DNA from: Thermanaeromonas toyohensis ToBE
GTDB taxonomy: Bacteria > Bacillota > DSM-521 > Neomoorellales > Neomoorellaceae
Assembly: GCF_900176005.1 (NCBI RefSeq)
Contig: NZ_LT838272.1
Span: 310,001 to 374,000 of the forward strand
Reading direction: 5' to 3'
Length of the DNA: 64,000 nucleotides
The translations under genes and the position numbers were made by a program. Below, piece by piece: positions 53,633-61,373 of this stretch. Each line of letters begins with the position of its first letter. Positions within the stretch are counted from its first letter, which is position 1. The notes under the pieces are model-generated. The model saw nothing but the letters and a program-made list of their open reading frames with translations. It did not search any database and was not told the origin of the DNA.

Positions 53633-53880
53633 TGCTCATAGGCAAAATAGTAGGCACCGTAGTTTCCACCCGCAAACATAAAGAACTCACAGGTCTAAAG
53701 CTTCTAATAGTTAGGCCACTTAATACCCGTTCGCCGCATCAAGATCTAGTCGCTGTGGATAACATCGGCGCCGGGGTAGGGGAGATAGTACTGGTGGTTC
53801 TGGGTAATAGCGCCCGGCTGGCCATAGGCAACCCCCAAGCTCCGGTAGATGCTGCCATAGTAGGGATTGTAGACCAGTAG
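53632..53880 (+). CDS. BMC-P pentameric vertex protein (EutN/CcmL family)
   Basis: The 82 residues (MLIGKIVGTVVSTRKHKELTG..) match the EutN/CcmL/PduN fold, with LLIVRP, VAVDNIGAGVGEIVLVVLGNSAR and the C-terminal DAAIVGIVD. Pentamers cap the vertices of the shell. ATG 53632 overlaps the PduL stop (TGATG); a TTG one codon earlier is also possible. Confidence 0.95.
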   Translation: MLIGKIVGTVVSTRKHKELTGLKLLIVRPLNTRSPHQDLVAVDNIGAGVGEIVLVVLGNSARLAIGNPQAPVDAAIVGIVDQ

Positions 53881-53895
53881 AGGGGAAGAATAACC

Positions 53896-55317
53896 ATGTT
53901 ATTAGAAGAAGAACGCCTGGCCGAATTGGTAGCTAAGGTTCTGCAAAATCTTAGACCCTATTTGAACGAAGGTCCGACGGAAACACAAACTGCCTCCTGG
54001 GAACCTCGGGGAGAAGAGGGCATCTTTGAGACTGTGGAGGCTGCCCTCAAGGCAGCCCAAGAAGCCCAGTCGAGGCTTATGAGATTAGACAAAGGGGCCA
54101 GGAAGGCTATTATATCTTCCTTGCGCCAGATTTTCCTGGAAAATGCTGAAAGGCTTGCCCGATTAGCTATAGAAGAGACAGGCCTGGGTCGGTACGAAGA
54201 TAAAATAATCAAGAACAAAAATGCTGCTCTTCTTACCCCTGGGCTGGAAGACCTGGAACAAAAAGTAGATGCCGGCGAAGCGGGGATGATTTTGACCGAA
54301 CGAGGGCCCTTTGGTTTGATACTTTCCATCGAGCCGGTTACTAACCCTATAGCCTCGCCAGTCAACCATGGCCTAGCCATGATAGCGGCTGGCAACGCCG
54401 TATTTTTTGCTCCCCATCCCCGTGCTGTTAGGTGTTGCCAGGAGGTGGTGCGCCTCTTTAACGAAGGTATCAGGAGGGCCGGAGGACCGGCTAACCTGGC
54501 TGTAACCTGTCGTACAGCTAATTTGGATAACGTACGGCAAGCCCTAGCTTCACCTTTGGTTAACTTGGTAGTAGCCACTGGCGGTCAAGCCCTAGTGGAG
54601 GTGGCCTTATCTAGTGGTAAAAAATGTATCGCTGGTGGGCCGGGCAATCCGCCTGTCATCGTGGATGAGACGGCGGACCTGGAGCTAGCGGCCAAGAATA
54701 TCACCCTAGGGGCTTCCTTTGATAACAACCTCCTTTGCATCGCTGAGAAAGAAGTTTTTGTAGTCGAAAGCGTAGCTGAAGCCTTCTTGGAAGCTATGGG
54801 GCGACAAAGCAATTATCTAGCAAGCAGGCAGGAAATGGAATCTCTTACCAAATTACTGGTAGTTGAAGGTCGCATCAATTCTCGTTTTATCGGCCAAAAC
54901 CCCTCTAAAATTTTAAGAGAGATTGGTGTAAAGGTGGGGGATGAAGTAAGGCTGGTAGTGATAGAAGTACCGGCCGACCATCCTTTGGTTTTCCTGGAAC
55001 AACTGATGCCTGTATTGCCGGTAGTAAAAGTAAAAGACTTTTCCACTGCTTTGAAATTAGCTAAAGAAGCAGAACACGGTTTTAGGCACACGGCTGCAAT
55101 TTACACCCGCGATTTTACCCGAGCTGCCGCCATGGCCCGTGTCATGGAAACCACCTTGCTGGCTGTAAACGTCCCTACTTATGTAGGCCTAGGTGGAGAA
55201 GGCATAGGCAAGCCCACCATGACTGTAGCTGGGCCTACAGGCGAAGGTATCACCACCCCCCGGACCTACACCCGTGAGCGTAACATAGTCTTCGGTGGGC
55301 ATTTAACCATTATTTAA
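53896..55317 (+). CDS. CoA-acylating aldehyde dehydrogenase with N-terminal encapsulation peptide (PduP/EutE-like)
   Basis: The enzyme oxidises an aldehyde with NAD+ and CoA to acyl-CoA. In the 473 residues, 1-20 form an encapsulation-type helix (EEERLAELVAKVLQNLR) joined by a linker to the dehydrogenase. The catalytic cysteine is Cys281 in SFDNNLLCIAEKEVFV; VTNPIASPVNHGLAMIAAGNAVFFAPHP (CoA/NAD region) and GGPGNPPVIVDETADLE are typical of the PduP/EutE branch. The aldehyde is presumably the non-DHAP product of the aldolase. SD is AGGGGAAG. Confidence 0.94.
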   Translation: MLLEEERLAELVAKVLQNLRPYLNEGPTETQTASWEPRGEEGIFETVEAALKAAQEAQSRLMRLDKGARKAIISSLRQIFLENAERLARLAIEETGLGRYEDKIIKNKNAALLTPGLEDLEQKVDAGEAGMILTERGPFGLILSIEPVTNPIASPVNHGLAMIAAGNAVFFAPHPRAVRCCQEVVRLFNEGIRRAGGPANLAVTCRTANLDNVRQALASPLVNLVVATGGQALVEVALSSGKKCIAGGPGNPPVIVDETADLELAAKNITLGASFDNNLLCIAEKEVFVVESVAEAFLEAMGRQSNYLASRQEMESLTKLLVVEGRINSRFIGQNPSKILREIGVKVGDEVRLVVIEVPADHPLVFLEQLMPVLPVVKVKDFSTALKLAKEAEHGFRHTAAIYTRDFTRAAAMARVMETTLLAVNVPTYVGLGGEGIGKPTMTVAGPTGEGITTPRTYTRERNIVFGGHLTII

Positions 55318-55334
55318 ATTTGAGGTGAAACACC

Positions 55335-56657
55335 TTGACTGGCCCGGAACTAGTGGCCAAAGTGTGGGAAGGCGGAGTGGTGGGAGCTGGTGGCGCTGGC
55401 TTTCCTACTCACCTGAAGCTTAAGGCCAGGGTCGAGATAGTAGTGGCCAACGGGGCCGAATGCGAGCCTCTCCTACAGGTAGACCGGCAATTGCTGGCCG
55501 CCGAAGCAGGAGTTATATTACAGGCCCTTAAAGCTGTGAAGGAAGCGGTAGGGGCGGTGCGGGCTTACGTGGCCCTTAAAGCTAAGTACCTAGAAGCAGC
55601 AGAAACAATAAAAAGGCTTTTGCCTTCCTATCCAGGTCTAGAGCTTAAATTCGTGCCTGACGTTTACCCGGTTGGTGATGAGCAAGTATTAGTCTTTGAA
55701 ACAACAGGTCGCCTAGTACCCGAGGGAGGTATTCCACCCCAGGTGGGGGTGCTGGTTTTAAACATAGAGACGCTATTTAATATATATAATGCCCTGACAG
55801 GGTGGCCGGTAGTGGATAAGTACGTTACGGTAACCGGGGCTGTAGCTCGACCCTTAACCCTTAAAGTGCCAATAGGTACTCCGGTAGCCGAACTTTTAGC
55901 CCTGGTTAACCCAACGGCACAAGACTTTATTGTACTCGATGGCGGGCCTATGATGGGCAAGCCGATTCTACCTACCCAGGCAGTAGTGACCAAAACCACC
56001 AAAGGATTGATAGTTTTACCCTCCCAACATCCCTTAGCACGAAGAAAGCAACTTTCAGCCCGAGTAGCCTTAAAAAGGGCCCTGGCGGCCTGCTGCCAGT
56101 GCCGCGAATGTACAGAGTTTTGCCCACGCTACCTTTTGGGTCAGGCAATAGAACCTCACAAGACGTTAAGATCTGTGACCTATGGAGTGAGTAGCGATAG
56201 TTCCAGTATCCTCTCGGCCTTTTTATGCTCGGAGTGTGGACTGTGTGACCTTTTTGCCTGCACGCTGGAATTGTCCCCACGCCAGGTCAATATAGCCCTG
56301 AAAGCAGAATTAAAGCGGCAGGGATACCGGCCACAACCAAAGAACCGATTCCTAAAAGTAAGGCCGTGGAGGAAACATCGCCAGGTGCCAGCCAGCAGGC
56401 TTCTCGCAAGGCTAGGGCTTCTACCCTACGAGCGGCCAGCTCCGCTATCTCTTGAGCTTTATCAGCCACGCCAGGTTATATTACCCCTGCAGCAAGGGGC
56501 TGGGCGACCGGTCCAACCCCTGGTTAGGCCGGGGGATAAGGTGGCGCGGGGAGAAGTGATCGGGCGATTAGCCGAAAATGAGATGGGTGCCAATCTTCAC
56601 GCCAGTATAGCGGGGACAGTAGTGCACGTTGGTGATACTATTGTAATTAGGGCCTAA
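55335..56657 (+). CDS. PduS/RnfC-like flavin and iron-sulfur NADH oxidoreductase
   Basis: The 440-residue protein has the RnfC-type NADH/FMN region (EGGVVGAGGAGFPTHLKL and ANGAECEPLL), a SLBB-like segment, then two [4Fe-4S] motifs: Cys253-x2-Cys256-x2-Cys259-x3-Cys263-Pro and Cys298-x2-Cys301-x2-Cys304-x4-Cys309. A C-terminal RnfC-type barrel follows (LVRPGDKVARGEVIGRLAENEMGANLHASIAG). In 1,2-propanediol compartments PduS reduces cobalamin. No B12 enzyme is visible here, so I infer that it takes electrons from NADH made by the aldehyde dehydrogenase and hands them to the shell cluster of the BMC-T protein. TTG 55335 has SD GAGGTG. Confidence 0.92.
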   Translation: MTGPELVAKVWEGGVVGAGGAGFPTHLKLKARVEIVVANGAECEPLLQVDRQLLAAEAGVILQALKAVKEAVGAVRAYVALKAKYLEAAETIKRLLPSYPGLELKFVPDVYPVGDEQVLVFETTGRLVPEGGIPPQVGVLVLNIETLFNIYNALTGWPVVDKYVTVTGAVARPLTLKVPIGTPVAELLALVNPTAQDFIVLDGGPMMGKPILPTQAVVTKTTKGLIVLPSQHPLARRKQLSARVALKRALAACCQCRECTEFCPRYLLGQAIEPHKTLRSVTYGVSSDSSSILSAFLCSECGLCDLFACTLELSPRQVNIALKAELKRQGYRPQPKNRFLKVRPWRKHRQVPASRLLARLGLLPYERPAPLSLELYQPRQVILPLQQGAGRPVQPLVRPGDKVARGEVIGRLAENEMGANLHASIAGTVVHVGDTIVIRA

Positions 56658-56674
56658 AAGGAGGAACAACGAGT

Positions 56675-57223
56675 TTGAGGCACGCCATTGGGCTAGTAGA
56701 GCTAACGAGTGTGGCTCCCGGCCTTAAGGCTGCGGATATTATGGTGAAAGCCTCTAAGGTAGAGCTTCTCCAGGCTATCAGTATGTGCCCGGGCAAGTTT
56801 GTGATACTTATAGCCGGAGAGATTAGTGCTGTGCAGGGAGCTATAGAGGCAGGGATAAAAGATTTGTCCGCCTATGTTATAGGTAGCCTAGTGCTGGGCA
56901 ACATACATGAAGATGTGTTCCCGGCCTTAAAGGGTGAGGTCCCGGTGGACGACCTGGGTGCTCTGGGGCTTATTGAGACTTTTTCCGTAGCTACCGCTAT
57001 ACGAGCGGCGGACGCGGCGGCCAAGGCAGCTAAAGTAAAGCTCCTGGAAGTGCGGCTGGCCCGGGGTATGGGTGGTAAAGCCTTTGTGCTCTTGACGGGA
57101 GACGTAGGAGCAGTGACGGCAGCGGTGGATAGCGCATCTAAGCTGGCGGAAGAAGAGGGGATGCTGGTAGGAACAACTATTTTAGCCAATCCTGACCCTC
57201 AATTGTGGGCGCAGATATTATAG
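56675..57223 (+). CDS. BMC-T tandem-domain shell protein, PduT-like with cluster cysteine
   Basis: The 182 residues contain two BMC domains (1-95 and 97-182): RHAIGLVELTSVAPGLKAADIMVKASKVELL and LGALGLIETFSVATAIRAADAAAKAAKV. Cys38 in SMCPGKFVIL aligns with Cys38 of PduT, where three cysteines of the trimer hold a [4Fe-4S] cluster in the pore. This makes it a likely conduit for electrons across the shell, next to the PduS-like gene. TTG 56675 has SD AAGGAGG. Confidence 0.95.
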   Translation: MRHAIGLVELTSVAPGLKAADIMVKASKVELLQAISMCPGKFVILIAGEISAVQGAIEAGIKDLSAYVIGSLVLGNIHEDVFPALKGEVPVDDLGALGLIETFSVATAIRAADAAAKAAKVKLLEVRLARGMGGKAFVLLTGDVGAVTAAVDSASKLAEEEGMLVGTTILANPDPQLWAQIL

Positions 57224-57251
57224 TGCAATTTATTAAGGAAGGGAATGTGTT

Positions 57252-58454
57252 ATGCAGCTTTTGTGCCTCAATTGTGGCGGTTCTTCTATGAAATATCAAT
57301 TGCTACGTATGCCGGAGGAAGAAGTGTTAATAAAAGGAGGGATTGATCGCCTATTTACACCTCGTGCTGAGTTCAAATTTAAAATGCCGGGAAAGGAAGA
57401 GAGGCGGTGGCCGATACCTGGCGCTACTTTTGCCAGCGGCATACAGTATTTGGTAGATATATTGCGTCAGGAAGGCCTTATAAGTAACACTCAGGACATT
57501 GCGGCCGTGGTCCACAAGTTGGCCCATGGAGGAGAAAAATTTAAAGAGCCTACCTTGATTAGTGAAGAAATGATAGCGAATTTAGAAGAGCTTTATCTCC
57601 TAGCACCGGTTCACCTGCCGCCGGCAGTAGAAGGTATAAGGGTGTGCCAAAGACTTATGCCTGGAGTACCTCAGTATGCTGTTTTTGAAACCAATTTTCA
57701 CCAGACTGTTCCCCCTTATGCCTATATTTATGGCCTACCCTACGAGTGGTATGAGCAGTACGGGATTAGGAAGTACGGTTTCCACGGAACTTCCCACCGA
57801 TATGTTAGCGAGGAGGCAGCCAGGATTTTGGGATGTAAGGTGTCAGAGCTAAAGATTATCTCTTGTCACTTAGGTAGTGGGACTTCAGTAGCCGCTATAA
57901 AGCAGGGGCGGTCGGTGGATATTAGCAGTGGACTCACCCCCCAGTCGGGGACCATCATGTCCACCCGGCCAGGGGATTTTGATCCTTGGGTGCTCCCTAT
58001 GGTTATGGCCAGAACCAACATGACGGTAGAAGAGGTTAGTGAGGTACTGGTGAGGCAAGGAGGACTTTTGGGTATCTCTGGTCTAAGTGGTGATATGCGC
58101 GACCTGGAGGAGGCGGCCAGCCAAGGCCATGCCCGGGCAAGATTGGCTATTGAGGTGTTCTGTTATCAAGTTAAAAAATATATCGGCGCTTTTGCAGCAG
58201 TTATGAACGGACTGGATGTTTTGGTTTTTACTGGGGGTATAGGGGAGAAATCGCCGCGCATACGAGCTAAAGTTTGCGAGGATATGGATTTCTTAGGTAT
58301 TAGGCTAGATCAGCAAAAGAATGAAAACCCCACCTCGCCTGGTATCATCTCACCTGAAGGTGCACCGGTTGCCGTTATGGTTATCGCTACTAACGAAGAG
58401 CTGATGGTGGCCAGGCAGGTGTTCGCTTTGATAAAGACTGCAGCTCAATTTTAG
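57252..58454 (+). CDS. Acetate/propionate-kinase family enzyme with altered active-site residues
   Basis: The 400-residue ASKHA acyl-phosphate kinase should make ATP from the acyl-phosphate released by PduL. Compared with the well-studied Methanosarcina acetate kinase, Asn7, His121, His178, Arg239 and the C-terminal TNEE glutamate are kept. The Arg91 equivalent is Lys89 (VVHKLAHGGEKF) and the Asp148 equivalent is Glu146 (VFETNFHQTVPP). APVHLPPA and HLGSGTS also differ from the usual APLHNPPN and HLGNG. These conservative changes around the acyl site suggest a substrate other than acetate. No encapsulation peptide is visible, so it probably works outside the shell. It ends the BMC operon. Confidence 0.88.
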   Translation: MQLLCLNCGGSSMKYQLLRMPEEEVLIKGGIDRLFTPRAEFKFKMPGKEERRWPIPGATFASGIQYLVDILRQEGLISNTQDIAAVVHKLAHGGEKFKEPTLISEEMIANLEELYLLAPVHLPPAVEGIRVCQRLMPGVPQYAVFETNFHQTVPPYAYIYGLPYEWYEQYGIRKYGFHGTSHRYVSEEAARILGCKVSELKIISCHLGSGTSVAAIKQGRSVDISSGLTPQSGTIMSTRPGDFDPWVLPMVMARTNMTVEEVSEVLVRQGGLLGISGLSGDMRDLEEAASQGHARARLAIEVFCYQVKKYIGAFAAVMNGLDVLVFTGGIGEKSPRIRAKVCEDMDFLGIRLDQQKNENPTSPGIISPEGAPVAVMVIATNEELMVARQVFALIKTAAQF

Positions 58455-58594
58455 GCCGCCCCTAATGCATTACATATTGACCTACTCTTGACGGTTTTAA
58501 TGTGAATTCATGAGCAAGAGCGGGAAAAAAGCGGCGATATTGAAATAGGGATCCGGTTGTTAACTACAACTTAAGGGAGGAGAAACTTAAAAAT

Positions 58595-59644
58595 ATGGTT
58601 TCCAAAACCCTAGACGTGCTCTCCATCGGTGAAATACTTATCGACTTCGTGGGCAAGGATACAGGTCTCCCCCTGGCCGAGGTAAAGGAATTCACGCGGG
58701 CTGCGGGCGGTGGGCCAGCCAATGTAGTGGTAGGGGTGGCCCGGCTAGGCGGCAAGGCGGGCTTTATCGGTAAAGTGGGGCGAGATGCCTTTGGAGAACA
58801 TTTGCGCAAGGTTTTAGAGGAAAATGGAGTGGATGTGCGTGGGCTTATTGAAGATCCGGAGGCTAATACAACCTTAGTTTTTGTAGCCTTAAATGAAAAG
58901 GCGGTCCCAGAATTTATATTTTTCCGCCGGGGCACGGCGGATACCCGGCTTTCACCCCAGGAGCTACCCCTAGAGATTCTTAGCTCTACCCGCATCCTCC
59001 ATTTTAGCTCTGTTTCCCTTACCGTTGAGCCTGCCAGAAGCGCAACATTAGAGGCGGTGAGGATAGCGCGGGAAGCTGGCTCCCTTATCTCCTTTGACCC
59101 TAATATTCGCCTTTCCCTCTGGCCGGACCTTGAGAGCGCCCGGGAGGAAGTGCTTAAAGCTTTAAGCTTGGCCGATGTGGTAAAGCTTAATGAAAGTGAG
59201 TTAGGTTTTTTGATGCTTCCAGATCATCCTCCAGAAACAAGCCAGAGTTACTATGCTATGGGTTCTCTAGAGGCTTTAATATTTGAGGCTTATACCCTTC
59301 TTAATAAGGGCCCGCGGCTTGTAGCCGTGACTTTAGGAGACCAGGGCGTTCTGGTTATGACCCTTAAGGAAAAGATACATATACCTGCCTTCCAGGTAGA
59401 AGTGGTGGATACTACCGGGGCCGGGGATGCTTTTATGGCCGGGATGCTTATGGTACTGGTGGAGGCCTTAAAAGAGGGAATGGGTGTGGGAGCTCTGGAA
59501 GGGGAATGGCTTAAAAGAATAGGCCTTTTCGGCAATGCTGCTGCAGCTTTAACTTGCACCCGTCCTGGGGTGATGCCGGCTTTACCTAGGAAAGAAGAAG
59601 TGGAGACGTTGGTGGGAACGAAGACGCTTACCGCTGGATGTTAA
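58595..59644 (+). CDS. PfkB-family sugar kinase, fructokinase-like
   Basis: The 349 residues open with VLSIGEILIDFVG and RAAGGGPANVVVGVARLGG, then GFIGKVGRDAFGEHL, SFDPNIRLSLWPD, KLNESELGFL and the catalytic VDTTGAGDAFMAGML. These are typical of bacterial fructokinases and 2-keto-3-deoxy- or 5-dehydro-2-deoxygluconokinases. A roughly 20-residue insertion lies near residue 210. It is 140 bases beyond the acyl kinase. It could prepare the substrate of the BMC aldolase, but an independent role is possible. SD is AAGGGAGGAG. The terminator at 59711 follows. Confidence 0.9.
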   Translation: MVSKTLDVLSIGEILIDFVGKDTGLPLAEVKEFTRAAGGGPANVVVGVARLGGKAGFIGKVGRDAFGEHLRKVLEENGVDVRGLIEDPEANTTLVFVALNEKAVPEFIFFRRGTADTRLSPQELPLEILSSTRILHFSSVSLTVEPARSATLEAVRIAREAGSLISFDPNIRLSLWPDLESAREEVLKALSLADVVKLNESELGFLMLPDHPPETSQSYYAMGSLEALIFEAYTLLNKGPRLVAVTLGDQGVLVMTLKEKIHIPAFQVEVVDTTGAGDAFMAGMLMVLVEALKEGMGVGALEGEWLKRIGLFGNAAAALTCTRPGVMPALPRKEEVETLVGTKTLTAGC

Positions 59645-59671
59645 AGTTTTATTCTTGCTGCTTTATTTTGG

Positions 59672-59702
59672 TGTATATACCTAAGCCTTCCTGTACAGGC
59701 TA
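59672..59702 (+). promoter_or_regulatory. Possible sigma-G-type forespore promoter for the gerA operon
   Basis: TGTATA (59672-59677) and CAGGCTA (59696-59702) are 18 bases apart and match the forespore consensus TGAATA / CATACTA in five of six and five of seven positions. Germinant receptor operons are usually sigma-G controlled, which supports but does not prove this. Confidence 0.35.
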
Positions 59703-59710
59703 AAATAATA

Positions 59711-59736
59711 AAAGCCTGGTATAGGAGGGCTTTTTT
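59711..59736 (+). terminator. Terminator-like hairpin overlapping the gerAA ribosome binding site
   Basis: AAAGCC (59711-59716) pairs with GGCTTT (59728-59733), followed by T to 59736, so it can end the PfkB transcript. The right side of the loop and stem contains AGGAGGG (59723-59729), the only SD available to gerAA. Confidence 0.65.
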
Positions 59737-59737
59737 G

Positions 59738-61366
59738 GTGTCTCCTACTTCTAGGCGCTATTTCCGAAAGACCAGAAAGATAGGGAACCATCATACAGGG
59801 GAGGCGGGACCATCAGAGATCCTGGATAAACCTCCCCAGCGTTACCGCTTGGCTTCCCCTTTGGCTGATGAAGGAGAGGCCCGGCCAATTCCTTTCCATT
59901 ATAACTTGGAAGCTAATCTAAAATTGTTTCAAGCTCTTTTAAAGGATTGCCAGGATGTGGTGTATCGCCGCTTGAAAATCGGGGGGCTAGAAGGCCGGGA
60001 GGCTGTACTTATTTATATCGACGGCCTGGTAGATAACCACATGGTGGACACCCAGGTGGTAAAAGCCTTGCTCTTGGAGGCTCCTTTAGCCACGCCCTTT
60101 TTAACCTCACCCGGGTGGTTTTTTCGACAGGTGCGGGATTCCCTTGTTACGGTAGCCCATATCCAGGAAATGAAAGATTTAAGGGAAGCAACCCTTTTTC
60201 TTATGAGCGGGTTTGCTTTGCTCCTTCTTGATGGAGTTAAAGAAGTCTTAGCCCTGGAGGTTTGCGGCTGGGAGCATCGAGGCGTAGAGGAACCCCCGGC
60301 AGAATCCCTTATCCGCGGTTCCCGAGAAGGCTTTTCGGAGTGCCTGCGTACCAATACTACCCTTCTCCGCCGGCGTATACGGGATCCCCAATTAAAGCTA
60401 AAAATCCATTTCCTCGGCCGTCGGACCCGGACAGCGGTGGGGATTATGTATCTGGCCGGAGTAGCAGACCCGGCTTTGGTAGGGGAAGTAGAAAGGCGCA
60501 TTAAGGGGATTGACATAGATGGGATCCTGGAGAGTGCCTTTATCGAGCAATTAATAGAAGATAAGTGGTCCTCCCCCTTTTCCCAGATCCAGAACACTGA
60601 GCGACCAGATGAAGCTGCGGCAGCTTTGCTAGAAGGAAGGGTGGTGATTTTAACCGACAATACTCCCTTTGCTTTGATCGTTCCGGCCACCTTTAATACC
60701 TTGTTACATACCCCAGAAGACTTCTACCACCGGTGGTTCATTACTGTGCTTATTCGTTTATTGCGTTTCTTAGGATCTATCCTGGCCTTAATCCTTCCCT
60801 CTATGTATATAGCCATGGTTTCCTTCAACCCAGAGATGATACCCACATCCCTAGCTATTTCCATCGGTGCTGGCCGGGAGGGGATACCTTTTCCTACCAT
60901 CATAGAAGCCTTTATTATGGAATCTACCTTAGAGCTCCTGCGGGAAGCAGGGATAAGGTTACCCAGCCCTTTAGGCCAAACCTTAGGCGTTGTAGGTGCT
61001 ATTATCTTAGGGCAGGCGGCGGTCCAGGCCGGGATAGTGAGCTCCGCTATGGTGATCGTGGTATCTTTAACTGCTATAGCCGGGTTTGTAATCCCGAGTT
61101 ACGATGCTGCTATTGCCATACGTATTTTACGCTTTTTCCTTATGATAATGGCAGCTATCTTCGGGCTTTACGGTATTATCTTGGGTTTGATGCTTATCCT
61201 TGTCCACCTGGTCACTCTTAAGAGTTTTGGGGTACCTTATCTTAAACCCTGGGCGCCCTGGACCTTACAAGATCTTAAAGATAGCGTATATCGCGCCCCC
61301 TTGTTTAAACACCGTACGCGGCCTCTTTATGTTAAGCCTTTAGAAGAAAAACGCATAGGGGAGTAA
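59738..61366 (+). CDS. gerAA: Spore germinant receptor subunit A
   Basis: A 542-residue GerA-family subunit of the inner spore membrane receptor that senses nutrients. A soluble N-terminal half has KDCQDVVYRRL near residue 75, EGFSECLRTNTTLLRRRIRDPQLK near 200 and DNTPFALIVPATF. The C-terminal half has about five membrane helices with FNPEMIPTSLAISIGAGREGIPFPTIIEAFIMESTLELLREAGIRLP, represented by its EAFIMESTLELLREAG core. GTG 59738 has the AGGAGGG SD with 8-base spacing; a TTG one codon earlier is possible. The next gene starts 7 bases after its stop. Confidence 0.94.
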   Translation: MSPTSRRYFRKTRKIGNHHTGEAGPSEILDKPPQRYRLASPLADEGEARPIPFHYNLEANLKLFQALLKDCQDVVYRRLKIGGLEGREAVLIYIDGLVDNHMVDTQVVKALLLEAPLATPFLTSPGWFFRQVRDSLVTVAHIQEMKDLREATLFLMSGFALLLLDGVKEVLALEVCGWEHRGVEEPPAESLIRGSREGFSECLRTNTTLLRRRIRDPQLKLKIHFLGRRTRTAVGIMYLAGVADPALVGEVERRIKGIDIDGILESAFIEQLIEDKWSSPFSQIQNTERPDEAAAALLEGRVVILTDNTPFALIVPATFNTLLHTPEDFYHRWFITVLIRLLRFLGSILALILPSMYIAMVSFNPEMIPTSLAISIGAGREGIPFPTIIEAFIMESTLELLREAGIRLPSPLGQTLGVVGAIILGQAAVQAGIVSSAMVIVVSLTAIAGFVIPSYDAAIAIRILRFFLMIMAAIFGLYGIILGLMLILVHLVTLKSFGVPYLKPWAPWTLQDLKDSVYRAPLFKHRTRPLYVKPLEEKRIGE

Positions 61367-61373
61367 TTAAAGG

